Below, piece by piece: positions 1 to 12,800 of a stretch of 64,000 bases of DNA; positions within the stretch are counted from its first letter, which is position 1, and every line of letters starts with the position of its first letter. The stretch is from positions 51,571,001 through 51,635,000 of the forward strand of contig NC_069658.1 of NCBI RefSeq assembly GCF_027244095.1, read 5' to 3'. A program made the position numbers and the translations under genes. The notes beneath the pieces are model-generated. The model was not told the origin of the DNA, ran no database searches, and was given only the letters and a program-made list of their open reading frames with translations. The stretch comes from Hemicordylus capensis. Taxonomy: Eukaryota; Chordata; Lepidosauria; Squamata; Cordylidae.

Positions 1-50
1 CTTTTCTAGGAGTTTTGTGAAGAAAACAAAGTCGAATGGCCTTTTTTCTT
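1..50 (-). CDS. BDP1: BDP1 coding exon 8 (partial, runs off the window)
   Basis: Acceptor GGACAG|AAGAAA at 51-53. The visible part reads EKRPFDFVFFTKLLEK against human EKRPFDFDFFAHLLQK. The exon is open to base 1 and must continue outside. Confidence 0.85.
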
Positions 51-868
51 CTGTCCAAAGGAGGAATAATGAGATAATTTATGTCACACACAAATAGACT
101 AATCATATCTTAAAGACTACCAAATATTTTGTATCATGAACATTAGTAGGTTCTTTTTGACACAGTAGGCCCTTGTCTAAAACACTTGTGAGATTTCAAA
201 TTCTCATTTTAAAAACATGGTTAAAATTAAATCTCCTCACAAACTTGCTACACCACTACTTACAGTCTCCTAAAAATGAATTAACAACTGTCTCACACAC
301 ACTGAGTTATCTACCAATCAAACATGGGCATTCATTTCAGTTTCATGTCATGAAAATGGTCCTTGTCTGCCCAATAACTACCAGCTCTTGCTTTCAGAAA
401 ATTCTGGAATTTTAGTCCGTTTCTAAGCAGACTATTTTCTAAAATAGTAAAAATCAAGTCATCTAAAAAATTACACAAGTTATACTCTCCTGGATGATGT
501 AAATGCTCTACTGAATTGTAAATTAAAATGTTTTAATTATCAGATTTGCACAATTTTTAAAGAAATATGTGAAGTATTGATGGGAAATTTGTTTTAAATC
601 ATTTATTTAAATCAGCTTTTTCTCCTGATGATTTAAATCAACCCACCTTGATCAATTTCAACAGAGCTTCCTCCCAAGTGTATTCAGGATTACAGTCTTA
701 CAAATATAAAAGGCTGCAATCCTAAACTGACTCACCTGGGAGTACATTTTAACCTAGTGAGATTTACTTTTGAATAGACAAGCATAAGCTTGAACTGCAT
801 ATTACTTACCAGTAAATTCAAGACAATAGAAATACAGCCTGGGACCTTTGGAGTCAGGCAGTATCAAA

Positions 869-899
<31 letters not shown>

Positions 900-3800
900 A
901 ATTCCATGAAGTTGTCTAAACGTTACTTAGGCCAGACAAACAAGGACCAATAGTGTTTACGAGTTGACCTGTCCATTCAAGAAATGCTGGGATTGAAACA
1001 ATATACAGGTGGCCCATATTATTCACGGGGGTTCCATTCCAGCCTACAACTGCGGATAATGAAACCACAAATAATGAAGCCTTGAGTCAATGGGAATTAG
1101 GGGGTTAGGTTCCAGAGCCCCAGAAAATGACCCCAAAATCAATGAAAAGACAGGGGGAAAGCAGGACGGAGCACAGCACTGTAAGCTGGCCACCTCAGCT
1201 CTCCCACTTTCCAGGTGCTCCATCAGGGGCCCTCATCTCCTCCAGTAATGTGTAATCATGAAGTTTCCCCACCCTACAGTTGAAGTCCAACTTATCTTAG
1301 CAGCATCAACCACTTGCTTGACTGGTTGGTAGGTTGGCCAAAGAGGCAGCACACAATTAAATCCAGTTCAAGTAAACACACACAGGGGAGTTTCTTCACT
1401 CCCTTGCTGGAGTTTCATTCATTCATTCATTCGATTTCTATACCACCCTTCCCAAAACGGCTCAGGGCAGTTTACACAGAGAAATAACAAACAAATAAGA
1501 TGGAACCCTGTCCCCAAAGGGCTCACAAGCTAAAAAGAAACATAAGATAGACACCAGCAACAGTCACTGGAGGTACTATGCTGGGGGTGGATAGGGCCAG
1601 TTACTCTCCACCTGCTAAAGAAAGAGAATCACCACATTAAAAGGTGCCTCTTTGCCAAGTTAGCAGGGGTTTGCAGCACTCCATCTCCAGACTTCTGCTT
1701 GGAGCACAGATCAGGTACCAGAAGCAGGCCCTGCAGAGGCAGACCTGCTGCCAGCATTGTCATTGTCATTATCCTATTCCTCCTCAAAGCCGTGGAAAGT
1801 GGAGGTGTCGCTTTCTGATGATGACTCCACAGCTGTGGTGGTGGGTGCAGCTACCTTTTCAAAGTAGCTGGTGATGGTCCCTTGCTTTGCAGAGTCTGAT
1901 AGGGGTCCTTACATAGTTGCAAAGCAGCCTCCAGCTGCCTTTTGAACTTGATGCTGTGTTCCATCAGGGGATCAAGTTAAAAGATTGTGTCAGTCAAGGC
2001 AGTCCCTAGCTGCAGAATCTCAGCCAGCCCCTTTGTGGTGAAGGGCTTGGGGAGCATCTCTTCCTCTTTCTCCTCTTCTTCCTCACTCTCAGGAGCTGCC
2101 TGGATGGTGTCCTCCAGTTCTTCCTCTGTCCACTCCTCCTAATGGGATTGAGGAGTTCCTCCAACTCATGTGGCTCAATGTCTTGCAGGTCTTCTCCACC
2201 ATCAGTATGCACAAGGTTTGTGATCCACTCCACTTCATCGCTACGGGGGAACAGCTGCACAGATTAAGAGGTAACTGCCCCAGGCCACAACTTCTTCCAC
2301 ACTGTGTTCCATGTTTGGGATTTGATCTCTGCAAGGGATGTCGTGATGTTCTCAGTGTAGTCCACAATACTTTAGCTCCTCCAACAATCACTGACAGAGA
2401 GAAGTCAACTTCCATGAGATCTGGTATCCTTCTGGAGGTGTAGCGAGTTAGTATGACTTGAAAGTCACGATCAGACCTTGGTCATAGGAACATAGGAAGC
2501 TGCCATATACTGTGTCAGACCATTGGTCTATCTAGCTTAGTATTGCCTACACAGACTGGCAGCAGCTTCTCCAAGGTTGCAGGCAGGAATCTCTCTCAGC
2601 CCTATCTTGGAGAAACCGGGGCGGGGGGCGGGGGCGGGACTTGGAACCTTCTGCTCTTCCCAGAGTGGTTCCATCCCCTAAGGGGAGTATCTTACAGTGC
2701 TCACATGTGGTCTCCCATTTTCCACTGGTTGAATCAAGGAGGTGGCATTGGGCAGCAAGAAGGCGATCTGCAGGTTCAGGTGTGTGAACTGTAGGGTCTC
2801 AGGGTGGCTGGGGCATTGTCAAGCACCAGATGGACTCTGAAGGCCAGATTCTTTCTCTGCACCCCATGCAAATAGTTTTTCTCAAGCAGAGAAAAGCACT
2901 GTAGTCACCCATGCTCTCCTGTTGGCTCTCCCAAAGACAGGAAGCTGGTTTTTATTCTTCCCTTTCAGGGCACAAGGCTTCTGTACTTGGTACAAGAGTA
3001 TGGGCTTGACCACGCAGTCCCTTGCAGCACTGCTGCATACCAGCAGAGTGAGGTGGTCCTTGGCTGCCTTGAAACCCAGAGCAGTTCTTTCTTCTTTGCT
3101 CATGAAGGAAATGGGATGGCATCAGCTTCCAGAACAGGCCTGTCTCATCAGCACTGAAGACCTGCTCGGACCTGTACCCTTCGGACTCAATCAACAGCAG
3201 GAACTCTGATGGAAATCTTTGTGCCACCTCATGGTCCACCAATGCTATTTCCCCTGCCAGCTTGACATTGTGGAGGCTGCAGTGGTGCCTGAATCTTCAA
3301 ACCAGCCCTTGCTCACATGGAAACCATGCTCAACATGTTCAAATGTTCCTGCCACTTGACTCCCTTCTGCCGCAAACCGCCCATAGAGCCACAGCGCTTT
3401 TTCACAAATGACTGGTCCACTCAGTGGTACATTCCTCAGGCTTGGTTCTCTATCCACAAACCGAGGGCCTTTTCCATCCATTCCATGTGGGCATCATATG
3501 GATGGAACACCATCTTAAGACTCTGAGACATGCCAGACACCACACTCGCATGGATACTGGCTTCGCCTTTCCTGATGGAGCAGACTGTCAACTCATTGAT
3601 GCCGTAATGGTGTGCAATGGATGCCACACTGTCCCCATGAGCCAACACGTCCAGCAGCTTCACCTTTTCACTCAAGGGCAACACTTTGCAAGACTTTTTG
3701 CCACTCTGCTCAGAAGAGCTCTCCACTGTGCACTTGTTCATTTGGGCTGTGGAGGAAGGGGGGAATGGTACAATGCTGTACAGTACAGTAATTCTGCAAG

Positions 3801-6800
3801 ACAACCCTCCCCCCACAAAACTAATAAAGCACAGTACAGTAATTGATAATTAAAACCAATTTTAATAGATATTTAAAACAAATCTTAATGGATACAGTAC
3901 TGTACAGCACTGTATTTGGAAAGGAAAGGTTGTGCCATTGAGTCGGTGTCAACTCCTGGCAACCACAGAGCCCTGTGGTTTTCTTGATGGAATACAGGTT
4001 TACCACTGCCTTCTCCCGCACAGTATGAGATGATGCCTTTCAGCACCTTCCTATATTGCTGCTGCCCGATATAGGAGTTTCCCATATGCTGGAAAACACA
4101 CCAGCAGGGATTCAAACCAACAGCCTCCTGCTCTCTAGGCAGGTTGCATCCCCGCTGCGCCACTGTAGTACTTGAAATCAAATTTTAATAGATACAGTAT
4201 TTAAAAGTGAAGTAAAAGTATTTTTGAAGTGATACTTAAAGTCAATTGAATTTTTAATTGCAATTTAAACTAACTACAGTCAATACTATAATTATCAATA
4301 TTAAAACTAATTTTTTAAATTTGAATATTTAAATTAAAAATAAAACTTCATTAAAATTAAAATTAAAATTATTAAAGTGATAATCAGCATCTTACCAGGG
4401 CTGTACAATGCTGCAAAAAGCTCCTCCAAGAAGCTCCATGAGAATGGCTGAAGCACAGCTCCCAAAGGTTCCCACAGGCTTGCAAAGACTCCACAGAAAC
4501 AGCTCCAAAAGCCTCCAAAAGCTCTCCAGCAATAGCTCCTAAAGGCTCCCCAAGGATACCAAAAGCTACCCAAGACAGCCAAATGCTTTCAAAAATGGCT
4601 TTTCGGAGCACAAAAAATTCATCAAACACCAACCAAAGCACTCCTCAATCCTCCTCCAAACTCCTCCTACAACCCACGAGCACATGCAGAAAGAGCCTGA
4701 CCATATAAGGACAAAACTGTGCACCAAAAACCGCGGATATGCGAAACCACATCCCATGTATAATCTATATTTCCCAAAACCGCATATAACAGGGCCACCT
4801 GTATACATATTTTGAGAGAAACATTTCTGAAGAGGCGCTATTTTTTAATAAATAACACAAACTACTTCTCTAAACAGAAAATGTTTAGAATGTAGCAATC
4901 CTTACTAAATGCTTTATCTATTCTCCATCCATTGGACTTTTCTTCACGTTTAAATTTATTCTGAAAATAGAAGATTGTGCCATGTTAATCATCTTCTTTA
5001 AGCAAATAATATTGCATTAAAACATACTTTTCCTTTACAGTTCCACATAAAGCCTTAGTTACAATCATATTTCTTACTTGACATTGATACAAATTACCAA
5101 CTTCTATCCAGAACAAAATATTTTTTAGACCAAGCTTATGGGGGGGGGGGGACATTTTATCTTGTAGGAAAAACAAAGATGCAGCATACTCAGGAGTGCC
5201 AAGTATAGTGCAGGAGTGTAGTTTTGCCATTGCTACTGGGTGAGAAAACTACATTTCACAGCACTCCTGCCACCTGCTTTACATCAACAGCTGACCTCAC
5301 TCCCTTCCTGTATTGCACCACTTCTTCATCAGCAAGCACGTGGGAAGGGGTTTGAAAGTTCATAGTGGGACTGGGGGAGGGACTGAACCCCATCAGGAAT
5401 ATAAGAGGGTCTGAACTGGGCTTGAAATAGATCAAGCTATTTTCTGATTAAAATAGTGTGCTTTTCTAAGCCTGGCTGGGGAAGTCTGCTTCAATACTAC
5501 TCCCATTCGGTTTCGTGTACTCCTGGGAGGGCGTCACACAAATGGCTGACGCACGCGCATTGGCTATTCATGTGGTGACGCTGACCCTGGCTGCAAGGAG
5601 GTACGCTGCAGCCCCGCGTGCCTGCTTTTAGGAGGAGTGCCAGCAGAGGGAGCGGTGGGTCGGGGGCTGGCAGGTAGGCAGCACCTTACCTGCCCCTTAA
5701 AGCGATACCCCCACTCCCTCCAAACTGGTTTGAATGCTGGTTGCCGGAACCAGTTCAGCACTCCCTGAATAGAGCTCCGAATGGTTCTTTGCACATCCCT
5801 AGCCCTTTTGTTGGGAGTTACAACACAACTCTTAAAGAGGAAACTGCTGTTGGAAATAAGAGAAAAAAGAAGGCCATGTGTTCTGGTTCCCCTGTAGAAA
5901 CTTCTTGGGCAGCAGAGGCAGGATTTTTTCACAGGTCTGGCAAGGACCAAGCAAGGTTACGTGGTGAAAAATGAAGTAAATATATCTTAGCAAGTCCCTC
6001 ATCTATCATTTAGAAGTGACATCCTTATCTAATGTGGCCTGGTCAGACTGGGGGGCCAGACTTAATACAAACTGGAATTAAATTTGCAGGTTAATCTCAA
6101 TTAAATTGAGATTTGTAAGAACCTATAAAGAAAGGGTTCTTTACAAATTTCACCTGATGGCCTGAAGTTTATCAGCACAAGCCCTACATTGTACATTGTT
6201 TCAAATTATCTGTGCTAATATCTAACAGAACAGCATAAAACAAGACAAAACAAAATCTGTTGGTTTTATAATTTAAAAATATTTACCTTAATCTCTGTTC
6301 TCGCTCTGTGAGGGAAAAGTTGACTAATCATTGAAAAGTCAGTTCCTACCATACTTATAGCTAAGAAAAACATGTCCGTTTCTGCAAGGAAAAAAAATTA
6401 ACCATTTTTAAAGCAATCAGAATTCTTAATATGTTAATTTTAACCTCATCAACAGATATACAGTAAACATTAAGCTGAATACCAAAGCATTACCCTGGTT
6501 TATACTACTTAAAAAGAGATTGTATTGTACTTCACATTGATATTGCTTATGTTGTACTGTATGTTAATAAGAGCTGCACAGCTTTACAATTCAATCAATC
6601 ATACTTCTATTTTTCAGAGGAAAATCTTATTGAGAATCACACAGTGACACAGGCTGATGGCTATTTTATTTCAGAATTAGATAAAAAGGCTTCTTTTAGG
6701 TCATGTACATTTAGGCAGTCCACTCCAGAATCACAGAACTGAGCTGAGAGAAGTATTATCCTAATCCTACTCTGACAACTAGGAGAATGATAATGGGATC

Positions 6801-9800
6801 GGCTGAGTTTTAATGCCACTGCTGAAGCCTGTCGAAGTGCATTTATTGTTAGCCAAATCTCCCCTTCCCTCTGAAGCTCATTGTGCCTCTCCAAAATGAG
6901 TCCCTGAGAGCTGCGGGACACTCAGGAACATGTTTTTGGGAGGCATAGCAGGTTGCAGAGTGAAGGAGAGATGGGGGGAGGGACAACTGTAGAGCAGGAG
7001 CCACAAACCTTTGGCCCCTGCACAGCATTCTCAATACAGTGAATAACAAGGCAATTTACAACATAAAATCTTATTTAAAAAAAGAAGAGGTTTAGGCCTC
7101 GTTCCTTCATGATGAACCTCTGTACTCGCAGTACTAAACGACACCTACCTTTTTCAGACCATGGTTTGGTATAATAGCTTTTTCTGAAACTTGAGTAAGT
7201 TGTTGTGGAACCACGTTCAAATATGGGATCATTTTCTTCCACCACACACTGTCCTTTTGTCCTTAAAACTTCTACAGTTAAACTAAGTGTGAAATCAGAA
7301 GGTTTTAGAATACAAAGAAATGCAACAAGAAGCAATATATCAATTACACCAATTGTCTGTTGACAAAGAGCACCAACTGCTTCCCTTATTAAGATTATAG
7401 CAATGGAAAGCTCTACATTATCAGCAGAGATTTATAATGCATAATTTAAAACATTTTCAGCCAAGTCTAGTCTGCCCTTGCATCATCTTTCCATGCTGAC
7501 AATCCAGTCACCATTAACACCATTTTGAGGAAAAAGAAGGCTTAGCAATTGTGTAAATGTTTATCCTCTTTCTTAAGCAAATATCAATTACTGAAATCTA
7601 ACCTTTCTTCATCCAGAATAATTGAACCATCCTCTGCCACTTTCACTCTAGGAACTAGAAGAGGGCCATCTTCCTCCTCTCCCTCTTCTTCCTCAGCATC
7701 CTCGTTTTCATCTTCATGGTCAGCAATTGTTTTTTCTTCAGGTCTGAGATTTTGGAAGATAATACTTTATAAAGAGGTATAAATAGCTGAAAGCTTACTC
7801 CATGTCCTCTTTTCAAACTGTGATTCTTCCTTATGTCCATTGTACTTTTGATTTAAGTTACTTCCAAAGTGGCACAGATATGTTCATGTGTGTCTGTGGG
7901 TGCATACACACACACACACATACACACGAAACTGCCATATGTACAATGAAATGAGTCACATGTTCTTTTTAAGGGGAATGCAAGGTAGTATAAATGCAAC
8001 TTAAGAAGAATGGAAATGAGACCCTGTTGGAACCCTGGAAAGCTCCAGATAGTTTGTATAGACAGTATACTGAACTAGATGGGCCAACGGTCCAATTCAC
8101 AATAAAGCAGCTTCATATATTTGTGTTCAACATTAGCCAGCTGTTAAATATGGCTAAGAGTCAGGCATTAGATTGGGTTCTCCCTCTCTCAATCCTTTTA
8201 CATGCAAATTCCTCTCACCACCATTAACCATGGCATGATAGCAAGTCTGCGCTGATGTTAGTTATTCTTTCATTCATCACATTTATAAACCACTTAACAC
8301 ATCCATCCCAAGGTAGTGTACAGCCAGATTAGTCATGGATAAACACTTCCCCTGGTACTTTCCTAGGTTCGCATTTTCAAACAAGAACCAAAAGTTGAGT
8401 TAGGAGCACTGTTTCCTCTAAGGCATGTGCACATGCACGCACTCACAAGTTTTCTGATGTCCACTCAGTTAATTTTAGATCCCACTCAGGTTGAATTAGG
8501 AAGGCCCCACTTTGAATGCATGTGCGCACACAGTGCCTTGATACTGCCACCCAGAACAAAACTCATTTGGCACAGAGATGAAAAAAATTAGAAAGACCAC
8601 TGGTTAGGAGTTAAACTAACTAAAGGTTAGGGTTAACCACGGTTCACGTTAGCACAGAAATAATGCCATACCGTGGTTTAGTGCAGAGAAGGCAAAGTGG
8701 AAAGGGAAAATATGTGTGCAAGAGGGAAGAGGCTTGGGGAAGGAAGCTTCAATTACATAGCTTGTTCCTGGCCCCTTAACTAAGGTTAACTCCTGACTAA
8801 CATTGTACCAGCCCTAGCAGAATTGCCTTACAGACAATTAACTACAATGCATTACCTTAAGAATCACTTATTAAATAAAATAAATGTTACAAGGATTATA
8901 ATTCTATGAATCTCTCATGTGTTACATAACCAATTCTATTCCCAGAAGAGAGGAAAATTACTCTTTTGCTTGAGTCACTGTAGAAGTCTTTTCCATTTTC
9001 TTTTCTTCCACCAGTGAAGTCCTATTAAAGTATTAAAAAGCATAGCTTTAATTGATCATTTATTAAAAAATAAAACTTCATAACAAAATTACAGGTATAA
9101 CTTGCTAAACGTGGTACCTACATCCGCGTTTCTGTGTACCTGCGGTTCATAAATAGGCACTTTACCTCAGCATATGAGGGTACAGAAAGGGGTAATACCC
9201 ATGTATCCTATGTGGATGGAAATGACCTCCAAGGTCATTTCTGGCCACAATTTTGTTTAAAGGAGCCATTTTGCGGCTCTTCTGTTGGGGGGAGGGAAGG
9301 ATTCTCCCCTGCCTCCAATTTTTCACAGAAAAATGGCCAAACTGACAGTTTGGGGGGGCACTGTTGAACAGATGGAGACCCGTGGAACATGATACGGCAC
9401 TTTCTTTCCATTGTTTTTGCCGTTTTTGAGACTTTTTCCCCATGCAGGAACCTAACCCCCCGATTCCCACTGCCCCAATGCCTTGTTATCCACGGTTTCA
9501 TTACCCATGGACATCTGCAGGAACAGAACCCCTGCGTATAACAGGGTCCACCTGTATCTATGTTTGGTAGCAAAGAGATTGCAGTTTGTGCAGTTTAAAA
9601 CCCTAACAACATGGGATCTTTAACTGAAAATATTAATACTAAAAACTGTTTATTCACACTGACTTCAGTAGAACTGAGCCAATTTAAAACCAAATGATTC
9701 ATAGCTGATGAGTCACAAACACCTTGCTCACCTTATAAAAAATTGTACTAATTGATCAGTTTTCCAGAAGAAATATTGTTTTTTCTTTAACAAGGATTAA

Positions 9801-12800
9801 CAAACATTGAGATGAGTAACAATTTTTAAGGCATTAGCAAAAGCCTGGATAAATTTTAATATTGGTAATGTTTTCTGATTTTATTTTCTGATTATCTGCT
9901 TGTACGATCTTAGCATTTTTGTTACGATTTACAACAATTACTGTTGAGCTGAAGTTTATACTTCAGGATATAAAGAAGGAGTTTAAAAGATATTTTAATT
10001 TTAATTGTATAAGTGGTCATGGTTTATAATGGATTCGGATATTTTTATTTATTTATTTATTTAAACATTTTTATACCGCCCAAAACTGAAGAGGGAGGCG
10101 TTCTACAGCCGGCTTTGTAGGCTCCAAAATCACTACGACTTAAATGGCTGGAGAGCGCCTAAACGGAGTTATAGATTCTTCCATGGACCTCCTCCTGCCA
10201 GGTGCAGAAGACCTAGTTGTGAGGGACCATGGATCCCTACAGAGATCCAGGAATACTAAAACAATTATGGACAACCATACAAATTCAACTAGAAATCTCA
10301 ACTTTTCACAAGTTTAAAAAGTGAAATACTGTCCCATCTCTAAAATGCCACCATACTGGGTCTGTGTGTTCCTAAATATATTGCCACTAAAGCAGGGATT
10401 AACAAATACCAGGCACCAGGCAGCCATGGCACCTAAACATTTAACCATGGCACCTATGAAATTCAGAGGCAGAGTTATTAAATAATATCTTTATTTGTCA
10501 CAGGCAGCCCTGTTTCTGTTCTATGTTACTTGTAAAAGGGATAAAGACAAGCTCATTTAACTTCCCCCTCTACAGTGTCCAATTGTATACAGTGGCAATT
10601 TTATCAAGTGACCACTGTCTGGCTCCTAAATATTTGGCTGGCTCCTAGCTCCTAAGAAAATTTATCAAAGCTTGTACTGTACAAACCTTTCTTTTGTATA
10701 ACTATTTATACTAGCTGACCCCGCACAGAGCATCTGTGCGCTCTTTGGGGCCAGTGGTTACTTCTCCCTCCCACCACCTTCTGCCCCAGTCTCCACTTCC
10801 AGGCCCAGCCACCTCTCCTCCCCACCACCACTTCTGCCCCCGCCACTTTCTCTCCCCCCCCCCCCCACTCCTGGGCCTTGCCTCCACGGCTGGGCTGGGC
10901 CTGCCGCTGCCTCTCAGGCCCTGTTCATGGTCCCGCCACTAACAGATATCTAATTGGTGCAGACTAGAGACTTGGCTTTTTTGGTTGTGGCCCCTCAACT
11001 TTAGAATGCCTTGCCAGAAGAGCTTCACCATGCTCACTACCTCAGTGTTTTTTAAAAAAAACAATTAAAGACATCTTTTTAGAGAGGCTTTTTAATGTTT
11101 TATTTGTTGCTTATATCTGGTAGGATGTTGGGGTTTTTTAGCTTTTTAGTTCTAAGTTCATAGCTTTTTACTAATAACTCTTAATTTGAAACTTTTAAAA
11201 TTTGTAATTTTAAATGCAATTTTAGCTTGTTTAACTTGTTTAACTTTTAACTTGTTTAACTTTTATTAATTTTTTTACTTTATATTGTATCTATTTTAGT
11301 AACGTTGTGAGCCACCCTGAGCAGCAGTGTACTGAAGGAGCAGGTTATAAATGTTTTTATTATTATTAACAATAATAATAATCAACCACATTTCCCTTTT
11401 AGAAAATGTCCAAGGTGGCTCACTACATATAAAAGATAACAAAACCAATTCAATAATTAAACAGAACACAAAATTACAAAAATAGATACATAAATAGCAG
11501 TGGATAAAATATTCTAGCAGCACCAAAAGTCATAAAGACAAAAACAGCAGAAATAGTAAAAGCTTGGAGGAAATATTACTAGAGTACAGATTACACTGCA
11601 CTAGTACAATAAACAGTACTGTAGTATGATAGTAATGTAATGGAAATTTATACCAGCTAGAAATAAAAATAAAAATAAGTACTTGAGCATACTTATCCTC
11701 TGCTGTGCAACACTGAAGCCATTTTGGGTAGAAGACTTACAAGCATGCACTTTATGCATGTGCACGGTCCGGACTGTTCCGGACCGGCACCGGGGATGTG
11801 TGTGTCCCTTTAAGGGCGGGGGGGTAGAACTTACCCCTCCCGCCACTCTTCCCCCTCCGGTGCTGTCGTATTTAGTGAAGATTTTGGGGCGGCAGCGTTC
11901 TTCGCTGCCACCCCTGCCCCCGTCGTCGCCTGCAAGTCCTTCTAAGTGCTGCACACATGCGTGCGCAGTGGCGCAAGCACGCCTGCCGCCTACGTCACAC
12001 ACATGCTACGTGTGACGTAGGTGGCGCGCACACGCGTGCAACACTTAGAAGGACTTGCAGGCGACGACGGGGGCAGGGGTGGCAGCGAAGAACGCTGCCG
12101 CCCCAAAATCTTCACTAAATACGACAGCGCCGGAGGGGGAAGAGCGGCGGGAGGGGTAAGTTCTACCCCCCCACACCCTTAAAGGGACACCCCTCTTCGG
12201 TGCCGGACTGCCGGACCGGTTCGGTCCAGTCCGGCTCGGAACCAGTCTGGAGGCCTCCAACATGGCCTCTGGACTGGTTCAGGACCCATAGGGTCCAAAA
12301 AAAAATTCAGTGCCGGAGGGGGGAAAGCGGCGGGAGGGGTAAGTTCTACCCCCCCCGCCCCTGAAGGGAGACCCCCCCTCGGTGCCGGACCGGTCCAGAC
12401 CGTGCACATCCCTAATGCACTTTTACCAATACTATTCAGTAGATATAGTAGTAATTTGCAGGACAGAAGCCTGCTAACTATCTTAAGCCAAAGTCATGAA
12501 GCTGAACATTACGAAAACACTTCCAAACCATAAAAGCAGTAGGGATGTGCAACATGTTTCGACTTTGCAACATTTCACTTCAATTTGGTGAGGTGGAGGG
12601 AAGATGACAAGGAACTGTAAGGCTATTCCATCTGCCTGCAGGAACGACGAGCTGCAAGGCTATTCCACCTGCCTTCAGGGGCTTACCAACTGGTCCCTTT
12701 GCCTCCTGTGGAGCCTCCAGCCCAGATGGGGAGCAACCTGCTTGTCTGCTGCCAAGTTCTAGCTGGCTGGTTGCCAGCCCCCAGACTGTTGAGGAGAGCC

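Larger units (their letters stand above)
1006..4801 (-). mobile_element. Tigger-like (pogo/Tc1-mariner) DNA transposon, 3.8 kb with inserts
   Basis: The ends are matching inverted repeats: CAGGTGGCCCATATTATTC on the left, and GAATAACGGGGGCCACCTG-like GCATATAACAGGGCCACCTG on the right. Both are flanked by TA (1004-1005 and 4802-4803). The minus strand holds a decayed transposase (next entry). Later inserts are an L2-tailed SINE (1414-1669), a second SINE (2485-2795) and a Sauria-type SINE (3921-4165). It sits in BDP1 intron 7. Superfamily assignment rests on the transposase motifs and the TA target. Confidence 0.85.

Noticed and set aside
2006-2415. Possible acidic host protein on the minus strand
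   Set aside because: It is the C-terminal part of the Tigger transposase remnant, lying between the Tigger ends.
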